A DNA stretch of 64,000 bases. Source: Fulverythrobacter ferritrahens. Lineage in GTDB: Bacteria; Pseudomonadota; Alphaproteobacteria; Sphingomonadales; Sphingomonadaceae. Made by a program: the position numbers and the translations under genes. Below the pieces are notes generated by a model. It saw nothing but the letters and a program-made list of their open reading frames with translations. It was not told the DNA's origin and did not search any database. The stretch lies in assembly GCF_020539485.1 (NCBI RefSeq), contig NZ_JACDXU010000002.1, forward strand, positions 434,001-498,000. Reading direction: 5' to 3'. Below, in pieces: positions 26,202-35,809 of this stretch (within the stretch, counting starts at the first letter, position 1; every line of letters begins with the position of its first letter).

Positions 26202-29062
26202 TGCGCCTCTCCCCAATTGGCGCCGGTGCCGATCTCTATGCCCAGCGGCACGTCCAGCTTGACGCAAGGCCCGGCGGCTTCGGCCATCACCCTTTCGATG
26301 ATCGGAGCGGCGGCGGCGGCATCCCCTTCGGGCAGTTCGAACACCAGTTCGTCATGCACTTGCAGCAGCATCCGCACATGGCCCAGCCCGGCTTCGCGCA
26401 GGGTGGGCATCATGCGGGCCATGGCGCGCTTGATGATGTCGGCGCTGGTGCCCTGAATGGGTGCGTTGATCGCGGCGCGCTCGCTGCCTGCGCGTTCGGC
26501 CTGATTGGCGGAACGGATGCGCGGGAACCACGTCTTGCGGCCGAACAGGGTTTCGGAATAGCCACGCTCCCGCACGCTCTCCAGCGTTTCGTGGATATAG
26601 CGCTGGATGCCGGGGAACCGCTCGAAATAGCGGTCGATCATCGCCTGCGCCTCATCGGCAGGAACGCCCAGCCTCGTGCCCAGGCCCCAGCGCGAAATGC
26701 CGTAGAGGATGGCGAAGTTGATCGTCTTGGCGCGGGCGCGCGTATCCCGGTCCACATGGCCGAACATTTCATTCGCGGTGCGCGCGTGAATATCCTCGCC
26801 CCTTGCGAAGGCCTCCTTCAGCGCAGGGACATCCGCCATATGGGCGGCCAGCCGCAGCTCGATCTGGCTATAGTCGGCGGCCAGCAGGACATTGCCCGGC
26901 TCCGCCACGAAGGCCTTGCGGATCTCGCGCCCGATTTCGGTGCGGATCGGGATGTTCTGCAGATTGGGATCGGTGGAGGAAAGCCGCCCGGTCTGCGCGC
27001 CTACCAGGCTGTAGCTGGTGTGGACGCGGCCCGTATCGGGATTGATCGCGGCCTGTAGTGCATCGGTATAGGTGCTTTTCAGCTTGGCCAGCTGGCGCCA
27101 GTCCAGCACCTTGCCGGCGATCGGCACTCCAGAACCTGCCAGCCCTTCCAGCACGGACTGGTCGGTGGAATATTGCCCGCTCTTGCCCTTCTTGCCGCCC
27201 TTGTGGCCCATCTTGTCGAACAGGATGCGGCCCAGCTGCTGCGGGCTGCCGATAGTGAAGGCCTCGCCCGCCAGCTCGTGGATCTCCTTTTCCAGCGCGC
27301 CCAGCTGCTCGGCGAACTCGCCGGAAAGGCGGGCGAGCTGCTCGCGGTCCACTCGGATGCCATTCCGCTCCATCTCGGCCACCACGGGGATCAGCGGGCG
27401 GTCCACCCGCTCATAGATGCGCGTGCCGCTTTCCTGCGCCAGGCGGGGCTTCAGCAGCTTCCACAGGCGCCAGGTGCAATCGGCATCCTCGGCCGCATAT
27501 TCGGTGGCGCGGTCCAGCGGCACTTCGGCAAAGGAGATCGCCTTCTTGCCGGTGCCGCAGACATCCTTGAAGGCCAGTGTCGTATGGCTGAAATGGCGCT
27601 GGGAAAGTTCGTCCATCCCGTGCCCGCCGCCAATACCGTCCAGCGCGCGGCCCGCATCCAGGGCGAAGCTGATGATCATCGTATCGTCGATCGGCGCCAC
27701 GGCGATACCGTACCGCGCGAGGATGTTGAGGTCATATTTGATGTTCTGGCCGACCTTCAGCACCGCATCGCTTTCCAGCAGCGGTTTGAGCAGGGCGAGG
27801 GCAGGCTTCAGATCGACCTGATCGGCGCGTTCGGCAAACATGTCCGTCCCGCCATGGCCCAGCGGGATATAGCACGCATCGTTCGGCCCCAGCGCCATGC
27901 TGACGCCCACCAGATCGGCGCGCATCGCGTCCAGCGCGCTGGTTTCCGTATCGATGGCGACCACGCGGGCATCGCGGGCGCGGGCGATCCAGCCCTCCAG
28001 CGCCTCCAGCGTCTGCACGGTGACATAGGCGGAACGGTCCACCGGGGGCATTTCCGGCGGCGGCTGGTGATTGCCCCCGGCAGAGGCGGCCTCGCCCTTG
28101 CGCTCGGCCTTGGCGGGGTTCAGCTGGGTCTTGCGTTCCGGGCTGCCGCGCCCGTCGCCCAGCCGCTTGAGCAGGCTGATGAAGCCGTGCTTCTCAAGGA
28201 AGGTGGCCAGCGGCTCTTTCGGAATCTCGCCCAGCTCGAAAGCGTCCAGCGGCAGGGGCAGGGGGCAATCCTGCTTCAGTTCCACCAGTTCGCGGCTGAG
28301 ACGGGCCATGGCCACGCCTTCCAGCAGGCGCTCACGCAGCTTGGAAGGCTTCATCCCCTCCGCCGCAGCCAGCGCCCCTTCCAGATCGCCATGTTCCTGG
28401 ATCAGCTTGGTGGCGGTTTTGGGCCCGATGCCGAAAATGCCGGGAACATTGTCCACCGAATCGCCCATCAGGGCCAGCACGTCGCCTACCTTCTCGGGCG
28501 GCACGCCGAATTTTTCCTCTACTTCGGGAATATGGATGCGCTGGTTCTTCATCGTATCCAGCATGTCGATTTCCGCACCCGTCACCGGGTCGGGGCCGAC
28601 CAGCTGCATCAGATCCTTGTCGGAGGATACGATAGTGACGTCCCATCCCTGCCGGGTGGCCTCCCGTGCATAGGATGCGATCAGATCGTCCGCCTCGAAT
28701 CCTTCCTCCTCGATGCAGGGCAGGCTGAAGGCGCGCGTCGCGTCGCGAATCAAGGGGAACTGGGGGACCAGGTCTTCCGGTGCCGGCGGACGATTCGCCT
28801 TGTAATGTTCATAGAGATCGTTGCGAAACGATGTGCCCGACTTGTCGAGAATCACAGCAAGATGCGTCGGACCGTCCGCTTTGTGCAGATCGTCGGCAAG
28901 TTTCCACAGCATCGTGGTGTAGCCGTAAACCGCGCCGACCGGTGTCCCTTGCGGGTCCGTCAGCGGAGGCAGGCGGTGATAGGCGCGGAAGATGTAAGAC
29001 GAACCGTCTACGAGGTAGAGATGCCGCTTTGGCTCGGTTTGGGCTGGCGTTTGGGCTGACAT
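26198..29062 (-). CDS. polA: DNA polymerase I
   Basis: 954 aa. An N-terminal 5'-3' exonuclease (about 10-300, with DGSSYIFRAYHRLPP and MGDSVDNVPGI) is followed by a 3'-5' proofreading domain (about 350-530). The proofreading domain retains the acidic residues (VVAIDTETSALD near residue 370), so proofreading is probably active. The polymerase domain (about 560-954) has motif A LLAADYSQIELRL, the O-helix region ARAKTINFAILYG and motif C QVHDELVF. It works in Okazaki fragment maturation and excision repair. mscS overlaps its stop codon. Confidence 0.97.
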   Translation of the reverse strand: MSAQTPAQTEPKRHLYLVDGSSYIFRAYHRLPPLTDPQGTPVGAVYGYTTMLWKLADDLHKADGPTHLAVILDKSGTSFRNDLYEHYKANRPPAPEDLVPQFPLIRDATRAFSLPCIEEEGFEADDLIASYAREATRQGWDVTIVSSDKDLMQLVGPDPVTGAEIDMLDTMKNQRIHIPEVEEKFGVPPEKVGDVLALMGDSVDNVPGIFGIGPKTATKLIQEHGDLEGALAAAEGMKPSKLRERLLEGVAMARLSRELVELKQDCPLPLPLDAFELGEIPKEPLATFLEKHGFISLLKRLGDGRGSPERKTQLNPAKAERKGEAASAGGNHQPPPEMPPVDRSAYVTVQTLEALEGWIARARDARVVAIDTETSALDAMRADLVGVSMALGPNDACYIPLGHGGTDMFAERADQVDLKPALALLKPLLESDAVLKVGQNIKYDLNILARYGIAVAPIDDTMIISFALDAGRALDGIGGGHGMDELSQRHFSHTTLAFKDVCGTGKKAISFAEVPLDRATEYAAEDADCTWRLWKLLKPRLAQESGTRIYERVDRPLIPVVAEMERNGIRVDREQLARLSGEFAEQLGALEKEIHELAGEAFTIGSPQQLGRILFDKMGHKGGKKGKSGQYSTDQSVLEGLAGSGVPIAGKVLDWRQLAKLKSTYTDALQAAINPDTGRVHTSYSLVGAQTGRLSSTDPNLQNIPIRTEIGREIRKAFVAEPGNVLLAADYSQIELRLAAHMADVPALKEAFARGEDIHARTANEMFGHVDRDTRARAKTINFAILYGISRWGLGTRLGVPADEAQAMIDRYFERFPGIQRYIHETLESVRERGYSETLFGRKTWFPRIRSANQAERAGSERAAINAPIQGTSADIIKRAMARMMPTLREAGLGHVRMLLQVHDELVFELPEGDAAAAAPIIERVMAEAAGPCVKLDVPLGIEIGTGANWGEAH

Positions 29063-29237
29063 GGCCCGGTGGTAGCAGCGTGCCGGAGCTTGGTCAGCCT
29101 GATTCGTTGGCCATTGTGCGGCGGGAAAAATCTGTCATGAATTGGACGTATTCCGGCGGCAGAAGGGGTGCTGAAAGCGTTCGGGAACCCCCCGACACTT
29201 CGCGCTTGCAGCTAACATGCTTGCATCCCCCTGATTT

Positions 29238-29252
29238 GGACATTATTTGTCC
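29238..29252. promoter_or_regulatory. GGACA-N5-TGTCC palindrome
   Basis: A perfect 15-base palindrome in the 274-base divergent region between polA and the small lipoprotein gene, 85 bases before the lipoprotein start. It is a candidate operator; no regulator is known. Confidence 0.35.
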
Positions 29253-29336
29253 CCCCCGAAGTCTGCTTGAGACGGCAGGCTTTGCGTGCGGCAGCTTGCC
29301 GTGCGTAGTCTACTCGCTGTTCAAGGATTACTATTC

Positions 29337-29564
29337 ATGCGCAAGATCATTCTCGCCGCTGCCGCTGCCGGCGCTGCTCTGACCCTCGCCGCTTGCAAGT
29401 CGGAAGCCACCGAAGAAGCCACCGAAGAACCGGCAATGGAAGAAGCCACCGACGCTTCGGCCGCTGCTACCGACGCTTCGGCTGCTGCTACCGACGCTTC
29501 GGCTGCTGCTACCGATGCTTCGGCTGCTGCCACCGACGCTTCGTCGGCTGCTGCTACCGAGTAA
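29337..29564 (+). CDS. Small repeat-containing lipoprotein
   Basis: 75 aa from the ATG at 29337. Residues 1-20 are a lipoprotein signal (RKIILAAAAAGAALTLAAC, lipidated Cys20). A short acidic stretch (EATEEATEEPAMEEA) follows, then five tandem TDASAAA units (residues 38-73). The mature part is only Ala, Thr, Asp, Ser and Glu, with no aromatic residues, so it is probably disordered and may act as a periplasmic spacer. Function unknown. The general make-up, the terminator and the following repeat all resemble those of the cytochrome c lipoprotein at 34995. Strong codon regularity and the terminator support a real gene. Confidence 0.75.
   Translation: MRKIILAAAAAGAALTLAACKSEATEEATEEPAMEEATDASAAATDASAAATDASAAATDASAAATDASSAAATE
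29448..29561 (+). repeat. 21-bp in-frame tandem repeats
   Basis: About five copies of a 21-bp unit built on ACCGACGCTTCGGCTGCTG, encoding TDASAAA. The copies are nearly identical at DNA level and the last carries a 3-base insertion. Copy number could change by slippage without breaking the frame. Confidence 0.85.
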
Positions 29565-29588
29565 TTTCGGGCACATACCGAACAAGAG

Positions 29589-29617
29589 GGGCGTGGCCGC
29601 AAGGCCGCGCCCTTTTT
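29589..29617 (+). terminator. Rho-independent terminator of the small lipoprotein gene
   Basis: A 10-bp stem (29589-29598 with 29603-29612, one G-T pair), GCAA loop and five Ts. The 21 bases from 29610 to 29630 recur exactly after the cytochrome c terminator at 35612-35632. Confidence 0.92.
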
Positions 29618-29678
29618 GTTTGGCGATTGTGTCGCTTGCGAACGCGATGCGAGAGGTGGTCGATAAGGCTTCCACAAT

Positions 29679-29769
29679 CGTCACCCTGAACTTGGTTCAG
29701 CGCCCATTTCTCCTGACCGAGCTGCTGTTTGTGGGGAGAGATGGATGCTGAACCAGGTTCAGCATGACG
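29679..29769 (+). repeat. 91-bp intergenic element, copy A
   Basis: It begins CGTCACCCTGAACTTGGTTC and ends GGTTCAGCATGACG, with each end containing a CTGAAC/GTTCAG palindrome. It matches copy B (35692-35782, opposite strand) at 81 of 91 positions by my count. The remaining part of this 422-base gap (29770-29986) shows nothing I can identify. Confidence 0.85.
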
Positions 29770-29986
29770 ACAGGTGCTGGCCAAGGGCTCGCCACATCGT
29801 GTCTTTGCAAGCGATGCAATCGCCGATCCCGATTGAATTGCTGTGCAGGGATAATCTGGCAGTTATTTCAGAATCTTACGTGCCGTGCAAAGGCGCACCT
29901 CTTCCCGGTGGGATCGCACGCGTGACCAGCGCGATTGCCGCCTCTGGGCAGCTCGCGTCGGAAGATTTTACTTCAGATTGGAAGTA

Positions 29987-31012
29987 TCAGTTCGCGCCGC
30001 CGGAGCCATAGCTCCGGGCGCTGAGCTGCACGCGGCGCGGCTCGGAGAAGCCGTCATAAAGGGCGCGGGCAATGGTGGCGATCCGGTCGATCCGGTAACC
30101 CCGGTTCATCCCGCCGCCGGTGACATAGATCGCCACGGCGATGGAATGTCCGTCGGGTGCAGTGATGATGCCGACATCGCTGGACGTGTTGTAGAGCGAT
30201 CCGGTCTTGTGGGCCACCCGCACATCGGAAGGCATCTGGCCCTTGATACGATTGGGGCCGGTCCTGCAATTCAGCATGGTGGTGATCAGCAGATCGCGGC
30301 TTTCCTTGCTCAGCCAGCGGCCTTCATGCAGCCCCTGCAACAGCCGGACCATGGCCAGCGGAGTGGCTGAATCGCGCGGATCGATATAGAGCGAGGGATC
30401 GAATTCCATTTCATCGCGCACCAGCGTGGCGATGTCGCGGTCGAGGCTGAAACCGTCAATCCCGGCGCGCTTGACCCATTCGTTCACCGCGCGCGGACCA
30501 CCGATCACGGCCAGCAGCCCGTCCGTCGCCTGATTGTTGCTGTGAACCAGCATCAGGTCGATCAGCTCGCGCGCGGGCAGCATCCGGCCTGCCTTCACCG
30601 GCGCGACCTTGGTGGAGAGCTTCTGCGAAGGCAGCGGCACCATCAACGGGAATTTGTCGTCCAGCTTCCAGCGGCCCTTGTCCACGCCTTCCAGGAAGGC
30701 GGCGGCGATGGCGATCTTGCTGGTGCTGGCCATGGGGAAGCGCTGGCTGCCCAGCACTGAAACCTGCTCACCCGTGGTGAGATCCACCGCGGCGACGCCG
30801 ATGCGGCCATTCGTGCCGTCGGCCAGCTTGGCGACATATTGTTCGAGCGGAGAAGCAGCTTCGCGCTGGAATACGCGCGGGGCGCGGATTTCCGTTCCGA
30901 AGGTCTTGTCGAAGGCAGCTTCGAAGTTTTCGGCACCGGCCTGGACAGGCACGAGAGCGGCCACACCCAGTGCGAGCGCCGTGAAAACCCGTCCTAACCT
31001 GCCAATCTTCAT
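29987..31012 (-). CDS. Class A beta-lactamase-like serine hydrolase
   Basis: 341 aa from the ATG at 31012 (a start at 31048 would put 12 extra residues before the signal peptide). The signal peptide runs to about VQAGA. The penicillin-recognising motifs are in order: S96-T-S-K99 (SxxK), S158-N-N (an SDN variant) and K269-T-G. The omega-loop region DEMEFDPSLY at about 200-209 contains candidate glutamates for the class A general base, but does not follow the usual RxExxLN form. It probably acts in the periplasm on beta-lactams or cell-wall peptides. Whether it confers resistance cannot be read from sequence. No ampR-type regulator is adjacent. Confidence 0.8.
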   Translation of the reverse strand: MKIGRLGRVFTALALGVAALVPVQAGAENFEAAFDKTFGTEIRAPRVFQREAASPLEQYVAKLADGTNGRIGVAAVDLTTGEQVSVLGSQRFPMASTSKIAIAAAFLEGVDKGRWKLDDKFPLMVPLPSQKLSTKVAPVKAGRMLPARELIDLMLVHSNNQATDGLLAVIGGPRAVNEWVKRAGIDGFSLDRDIATLVRDEMEFDPSLYIDPRDSATPLAMVRLLQGLHEGRWLSKESRDLLITTMLNCRTGPNRIKGQMPSDVRVAHKTGSLYNTSSDVGIITAPDGHSIAVAIYVTGGGMNRGYRIDRIATIARALYDGFSEPRRVQLSARSYGSGGAN

Positions 31013-31091
31013 GCGTCTAAAATGCCCCGAACAAGCTTGGGAAAGCATTAATCACGCTTTTTCGCTTTGTAATCAAGTGGTCGATGAAACG

Positions 31092-31111
31092 ACTCGTCTC
31101 ATCGGACGAGT
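31092..31111. promoter_or_regulatory. Inverted repeat upstream of the beta-lactamase-like gene
   Basis: ACTCGTC-N6-GACGAGT, a perfect 7-bp inverted repeat about 80 bases upstream of the start. It could be an operator or a hairpin in a leader. Confidence 0.3.
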
Positions 31112-31169
31112 GGAGTGTTTTGGGCGCCTCGCAGCGGAAAACTAGGGGCTGCATGCCAGTGGCAGCAAA

Positions 31170-31197
31170 AGGGCCGGGGAATCGCTTCCCCGGCCCT
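31170..31197 (-). terminator. Rho-independent terminator of groESL
   Basis: On the minus strand a perfect 12-bp stem (31186-31197 with 31170-31181) and a 4-base loop lie 28 bases after the groEL stop, followed by a short TTT run. Confidence 0.85.
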
Positions 31198-31224
31198 TCC
31201 TGTCTTTTGCGAAGACGCGTGGGC

Positions 31225-32865
<1,641 letters not shown>

Positions 32866-32884
32866 TCAATTCCTCTTGTTTCTC

Positions 32885-32952
32885 GTGAGTCCCTGCAAAG
32901 GCAGGGATCTTCCACATGAACGCATAAGGCCCCTGCCTGCGCAGGGGCTCAC
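32885..32952. repeat. Inverted pair of 25-bp repeats in the groES-groEL spacer
   Basis: A diverged copy (32885-32909, starting GTGAGTCCCTGC) and an intact copy (32928-32952, in reverse orientation) of the element also found at 18126-18150. Together they can form one long hairpin in the groESL mRNA, which could set the relative amounts of the two cistrons. Confidence 0.75.
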
Positions 32953-32959
32953 GACATGG

Positions 32960-33247
32960 TCAGGCGATAACGCCCAGAATGTCGCTTTCCTTCATGATCA
33001 GCAGATCCTGGCCGTCGACCTTCACTTCGGTGCCGGACCACTTGCCGAACAGCACGCGATCGCCAGCCTTGACGTCGAGCGGGGTGATGGTGCCGTTTTC
33101 GGCGCGAGCGCCCGAACCAACGGCGACGATTTCGCCCTCGCTCGGCTTTTCCTTGGCGCTATCGGGGATGATGATGCCGCCAGCCGTCTTTTCTTCGGCT
33201 TCGATACGGCGGACCAGCACGCGGTCGTGCAGCGGACGGAATGCCAT
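32960..33247 (-). CDS. groES: Co-chaperonin GroES (10 kDa)
   Basis: 95 aa from the ATG at 33247 (conserved [30 protein letters not shown] lies upstream). The mobile loop [18 protein letters not shown] contacts GroEL, and [28 protein letters not shown] forms the C-terminal half. It caps the GroEL chamber during folding. It is the first gene of the operon, preceded by a promoter and CIRCE. Confidence 0.98.
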   Translation of the reverse strand: MAFRPLHDRVLVRRIEAEEKTAGGIIIPDSAKEKPSEGEIVAVGSGARAENGTITPLDVKAGDRVLFGKWSGTEVKVDGQDLLIMKESDILGVIA

Positions 33248-33281
33248 GGTGATGACCTCTTCCAAAAAATTGATAACAGCG

Positions 33282-33308
33282 TTGGCACTCTTACCATGAG
33301 AGTGCCAG
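33282..33308 (-). promoter_or_regulatory. CIRCE operator (HrcA binding site)
   Basis: TTGGCACTC-N9-GAGTGCCAG matches the CIRCE consensus TTAGCACTC-N9-GAGTGCTAA with only two substitutions in each arm, and the arms stay mutually complementary at eight of nine positions. It lies 35 bases before the groES start, just downstream of a predicted promoter, where HrcA would repress groESL until heat shock. Confidence 0.93.
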
Positions 33309-33315
33309 CGTCCCG

Positions 33316-33344
33316 CATATGGGTCTGCCGCAAGGGTGGGTCAA
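33316..33344 (-). promoter_or_regulatory. Probable groESL promoter
   Basis: On the minus strand TTGACC (33344-33339), 17 bases, CATATG (33321-33316). The start of transcription would fall inside the adjacent CIRCE element, the usual arrangement. Confidence 0.6.
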
Positions 33345-33396
33345 GGCGATTCCGGGAAGAAAATTTTGCGGATTGCCGATTCCGGAAAAAGGACTC

Positions 33397-34776
33397 TCAG
33401 GCAGGCAGAAGGCCCAGCCGCTCGCGCCGCATCCAGCGCTGCAGCATCAGCACCGCCACCACCGCCAGGCCGACGGCAAGGCCGATCCACACCCCGACGC
33501 CAGCCAGCGGCGTATAGAAGCCCAGCAGTAGCGAGCAGCCCAGCCCCGGCACCCAATAGCCGAAGAGCGCATAGGCCATCGGCAGGCGCGTATCCTGCAG
33601 GCCCCGCAGCGCGCCCATGGCCACGGCCTGCACCCCGTCCACCAGCTGGAAGGCGGCGGCCACCACCATGTAACTTATCGCAAAGCTCACCATCGCCCCA
33701 TTGGCCGGATCGTCCACATCGACATAGATCGACAGCAGCAGACGCGGCAGCAGCAGCATGATGGTTGCGGAGGCAAGCATGAAGCCGGTGCCGGAAACCA
33801 CCGCCGCCCAGCCCGCCAGTCCGATGGCCGGCAGGTTCTTTGCCCCATAATGGAAACCCACGCGGATTGCGGCGGCCTGGCCGATGGCGAAAGGCACTTG
33901 GAAAGCGAAAGCGGCGAGGTTGAGCGCCAGCGCGTGGCCGGCAAGCTCGGCCGGGCCGATCCGCCCCATCAGGAAGGCCGCTCCGCTGAAGAGGCCCGCT
34001 TCCGCAAGAACGGTGATGGCCACCGGCGCGCCGATCCGCCCGATATCCCCAAGGCGCAGCCATTCCGGGCGCCAGAAGCGGCCCCAGATATAATAGCGCC
34101 GCAGGATGCGGTTGTGCTGGATCGCGAGTACATAGGCGCCAAAGGTGAAGATGGAGGCGCAGATCGTCGCAATGGCGGACCCGTCGAGCCCCAGTGCCGG
34201 GGCGCCGAGATTTCCGAATACCAGCGCGTAATTGCCGATGCAGTTCACCACCACGCCCAGGCCGGTGATGACCGTGGCATAGATTGGCCTGCCCAGCGCC
34301 GAAACGAAAGAGCGCAGCACATTGGCCGCCACCATGCCCGGCATGGCCCAGAGCAGCAGCCGCAGATATTCGCTCGACAAGGCCGAGACGGCCGGATCCT
34401 GCCCGGAAAGGTGCATCAGCGTTTCACCCTGCGCGCATATCGCCATGCCCAGCGCGGAACTGACGATGGCGACCCACAGTGCCATGCGGGTGGAGCGGCG
34501 CACTTCGCGGACGGCATGTTTGCGCCGGCCAAGCTCCGCCGCGATCAGCGCTGCGACCGAACCGGTCAGGCCCGACAGGCTCCAGGTAACCACACCGAAT
34601 ATCGATATGGCCAGGCTGGCCGCCGCAAGCGATTGTTCCCCCAGCCGGGCGACGAAGATCACATCCGTCGCATGGGTGGCCATCTGCAACATGCCGGCCA
34701 GCGCCAGCGGCACCGCAAGGCGCAGCGTGGCAGCGAGCTCGGATCGCCATGTCGGATGGAGGTCTTCCCGAAACAT
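33397..34776 (-). CDS. MATE-family multidrug/Na+ efflux transporter
   Basis: 459 aa from the ATG at 34776; the frame extends upstream without conservation. About twelve hydrophobic helices occur in two halves. Family features are ATHATDVIFVARLGEQSLAAASLAISIFG near the N-terminus and PAELAGHALALNLAAFAFQVPFAIGQAAAIRVG in the second half, which fits the NorM branch. It would export cationic drugs in exchange for Na+ or H+. A palindrome at 34815-34830, just ahead of the start, is a candidate repressor site, although no regulator gene is adjacent. Confidence 0.9.
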   Translation of the reverse strand: MFREDLHPTWRSELAATLRLAVPLALAGMLQMATHATDVIFVARLGEQSLAAASLAISIFGVVTWSLSGLTGSVAALIAAELGRRKHAVREVRRSTRMALWVAIVSSALGMAICAQGETLMHLSGQDPAVSALSSEYLRLLLWAMPGMVAANVLRSFVSALGRPIYATVITGLGVVVNCIGNYALVFGNLGAPALGLDGSAIATICASIFTFGAYVLAIQHNRILRRYYIWGRFWRPEWLRLGDIGRIGAPVAITVLAEAGLFSGAAFLMGRIGPAELAGHALALNLAAFAFQVPFAIGQAAAIRVGFHYGAKNLPAIGLAGWAAVVSGTGFMLASATIMLLLPRLLLSIYVDVDDPANGAMVSFAISYMVVAAAFQLVDGVQAVAMGALRGLQDTRLPMAYALFGYWVPGLGCSLLLGFYTPLAGVGVWIGLAVGLAVVAVLMLQRWMRRERLGLLPA

Positions 34777-34814
34777 GAGGCCGGTCCGGATAGGCGCAGT
34801 GGGGAAAGGGAGGA

Positions 34815-34830
34815 AGTAACAATCGTTACT
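34815..34830. promoter_or_regulatory. Palindrome ahead of the MATE gene
   Basis: AGTAAC-AATC-GTTACT, a perfect 6-bp inverted repeat with 4-base centre, 39 bases upstream of the start. Its size and position suit a TetR- or MarR-type repressor. Confidence 0.45.
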
Positions 34831-34994
34831 GCTGGGGGAATTGGGGGATTCTGCGGCACCCCTGCCACAGAACGGCCCCTTACATGCGCTGAATCGACGC
34901 AATACCGCCGGTTAGGGCTTGGCAGAGACAGACCTTCAGTGCATGGCCCGCCCCGATTTATGGAATCGCATGATTATGCGCAGGAGGTCTGGAG

Positions 34995-35552
34995 ATGAAT
35001 TCTGTGAAACTCGCTTCGATGACGGGGCTTGCGCTGCTTCTGGCCGCATGCGGCGGCGCCGGCAGCGAGGAGCCGACTGCGGAGGAAACCACCGCGGCCC
35101 CGGCTGCTGAAGAATCCGCCACCCCCACTGAGGAAGCCACTCCCGCAGCGAGCGAAACGCCCACCGACGGCGCGACGCCGAGCGAAGCGGCGACCAAGGC
35201 TGCCGCCACGCCGACGCCTGCCGCCAGCGCGACTGTCGCTGCGGCCGCTGCTGCTCCGGTCGCTCCGCCGGCCGGCTTCAACATGTGCAAGGCCTGCCAC
35301 TCGCCCGAGAAGGGCAAGCACGGCATCGGCCCGTCGCTGGCTGGCGTCTATGGCACCAAGGCCGGTGACATTCCGGGCTACGAGTTCAGCAAGGCGATGA
35401 AGGAATCGGGCCTGAAGTGGAATGACGCCACTCTGGACAAGTACCTCGCCGATCCGCGCGGCACCGTTCCCGGCACGAAGATGAGCTTCGCCGGCATGAA
35501 GGACGAAGCCAAGCGCAAGGAAGTGATCGCCTATCTCAAGTCGATCAAGTAA
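34995..35552 (+). CDS. Lipoprotein cytochrome c, class I
   Basis: 185 aa. Residues 1-19 are a lipoprotein signal (TGLALLLAAC, lipidated Cys19). Residues 20-92 are a low-complexity Ala/Thr/Glu/Pro linker. Residues 93-185 are a cytochrome c domain with the haem site C98-K-A-C101-H102, IGPSLAGVYG after it, and a candidate axial methionine in GTKMSFAGM. It is therefore a membrane-tethered c-type cytochrome on a flexible arm, probably carrying electrons between the respiratory complexes. AGGAGG sits just upstream of the ATG. The tail region (terminator plus 91-bp repeat) parallels the small lipoprotein at 29337. Confidence 0.9.
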   Translation: MNSVKLASMTGLALLLAACGGAGSEEPTAEETTAAPAAEESATPTEEATPAASETPTDGATPSEAATKAAATPTPAASATVAAAAAAPVAPPAGFNMCKACHSPEKGKHGIGPSLAGVYGTKAGDIPGYEFSKAMKESGLKWNDATLDKYLADPRGTVPGTKMSFAGMKDEAKRKEVIAYLKSIK

Positions 35553-35589
35553 GCGCCTGACAGGCTGCCTGTGACAGGTGAACGAAAAA

Positions 35590-35619
35590 GGGCCGGGGCG
35601 TTCTGCTCCGACCCTTTTT
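35590..35619 (+). terminator. Rho-independent terminator of the cytochrome c gene
   Basis: A 10-position stem (35590-35599 with 35605-35614, one mismatch and one G-T pair) followed by five Ts. The A-run before it may let it work on the other strand too. Confidence 0.82.
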
Positions 35620-35691
35620 GTTTGGCGATTGTATCTTGTATAAGCGGGCGATCAGGCCAGTCCTTGCCATCCACCCCCGTCATGCTGACCT

Positions 35692-35782
35692 CGTCATGCT
35701 GAACGTGTTTCAGCATCCATCCTTCCACAGGAGCAGCAGCTCGATCAGGAGAAATGGGCCCTGAACCAAGTTCAGGGTGACG
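35692..35782 (-). repeat. 91-bp intergenic element, copy B
   Basis: Reverse-complement counterpart of 29679-29769: same length, 81 of 91 positions the same, with differences concentrated in the middle. Both copies sit 60-75 bases after an identical 21-base terminator tail. Confidence 0.85.
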
Positions 35783-35809
35783 AAGGGAGATAGCAATGGT
35801 GCTTGCCGC

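Noticed and set aside
29448..29561. Tandem 21-bp repeats as a CRISPR array
   Set aside because: There are no unique spacers, the units are directly adjacent and in frame with a coding sequence.
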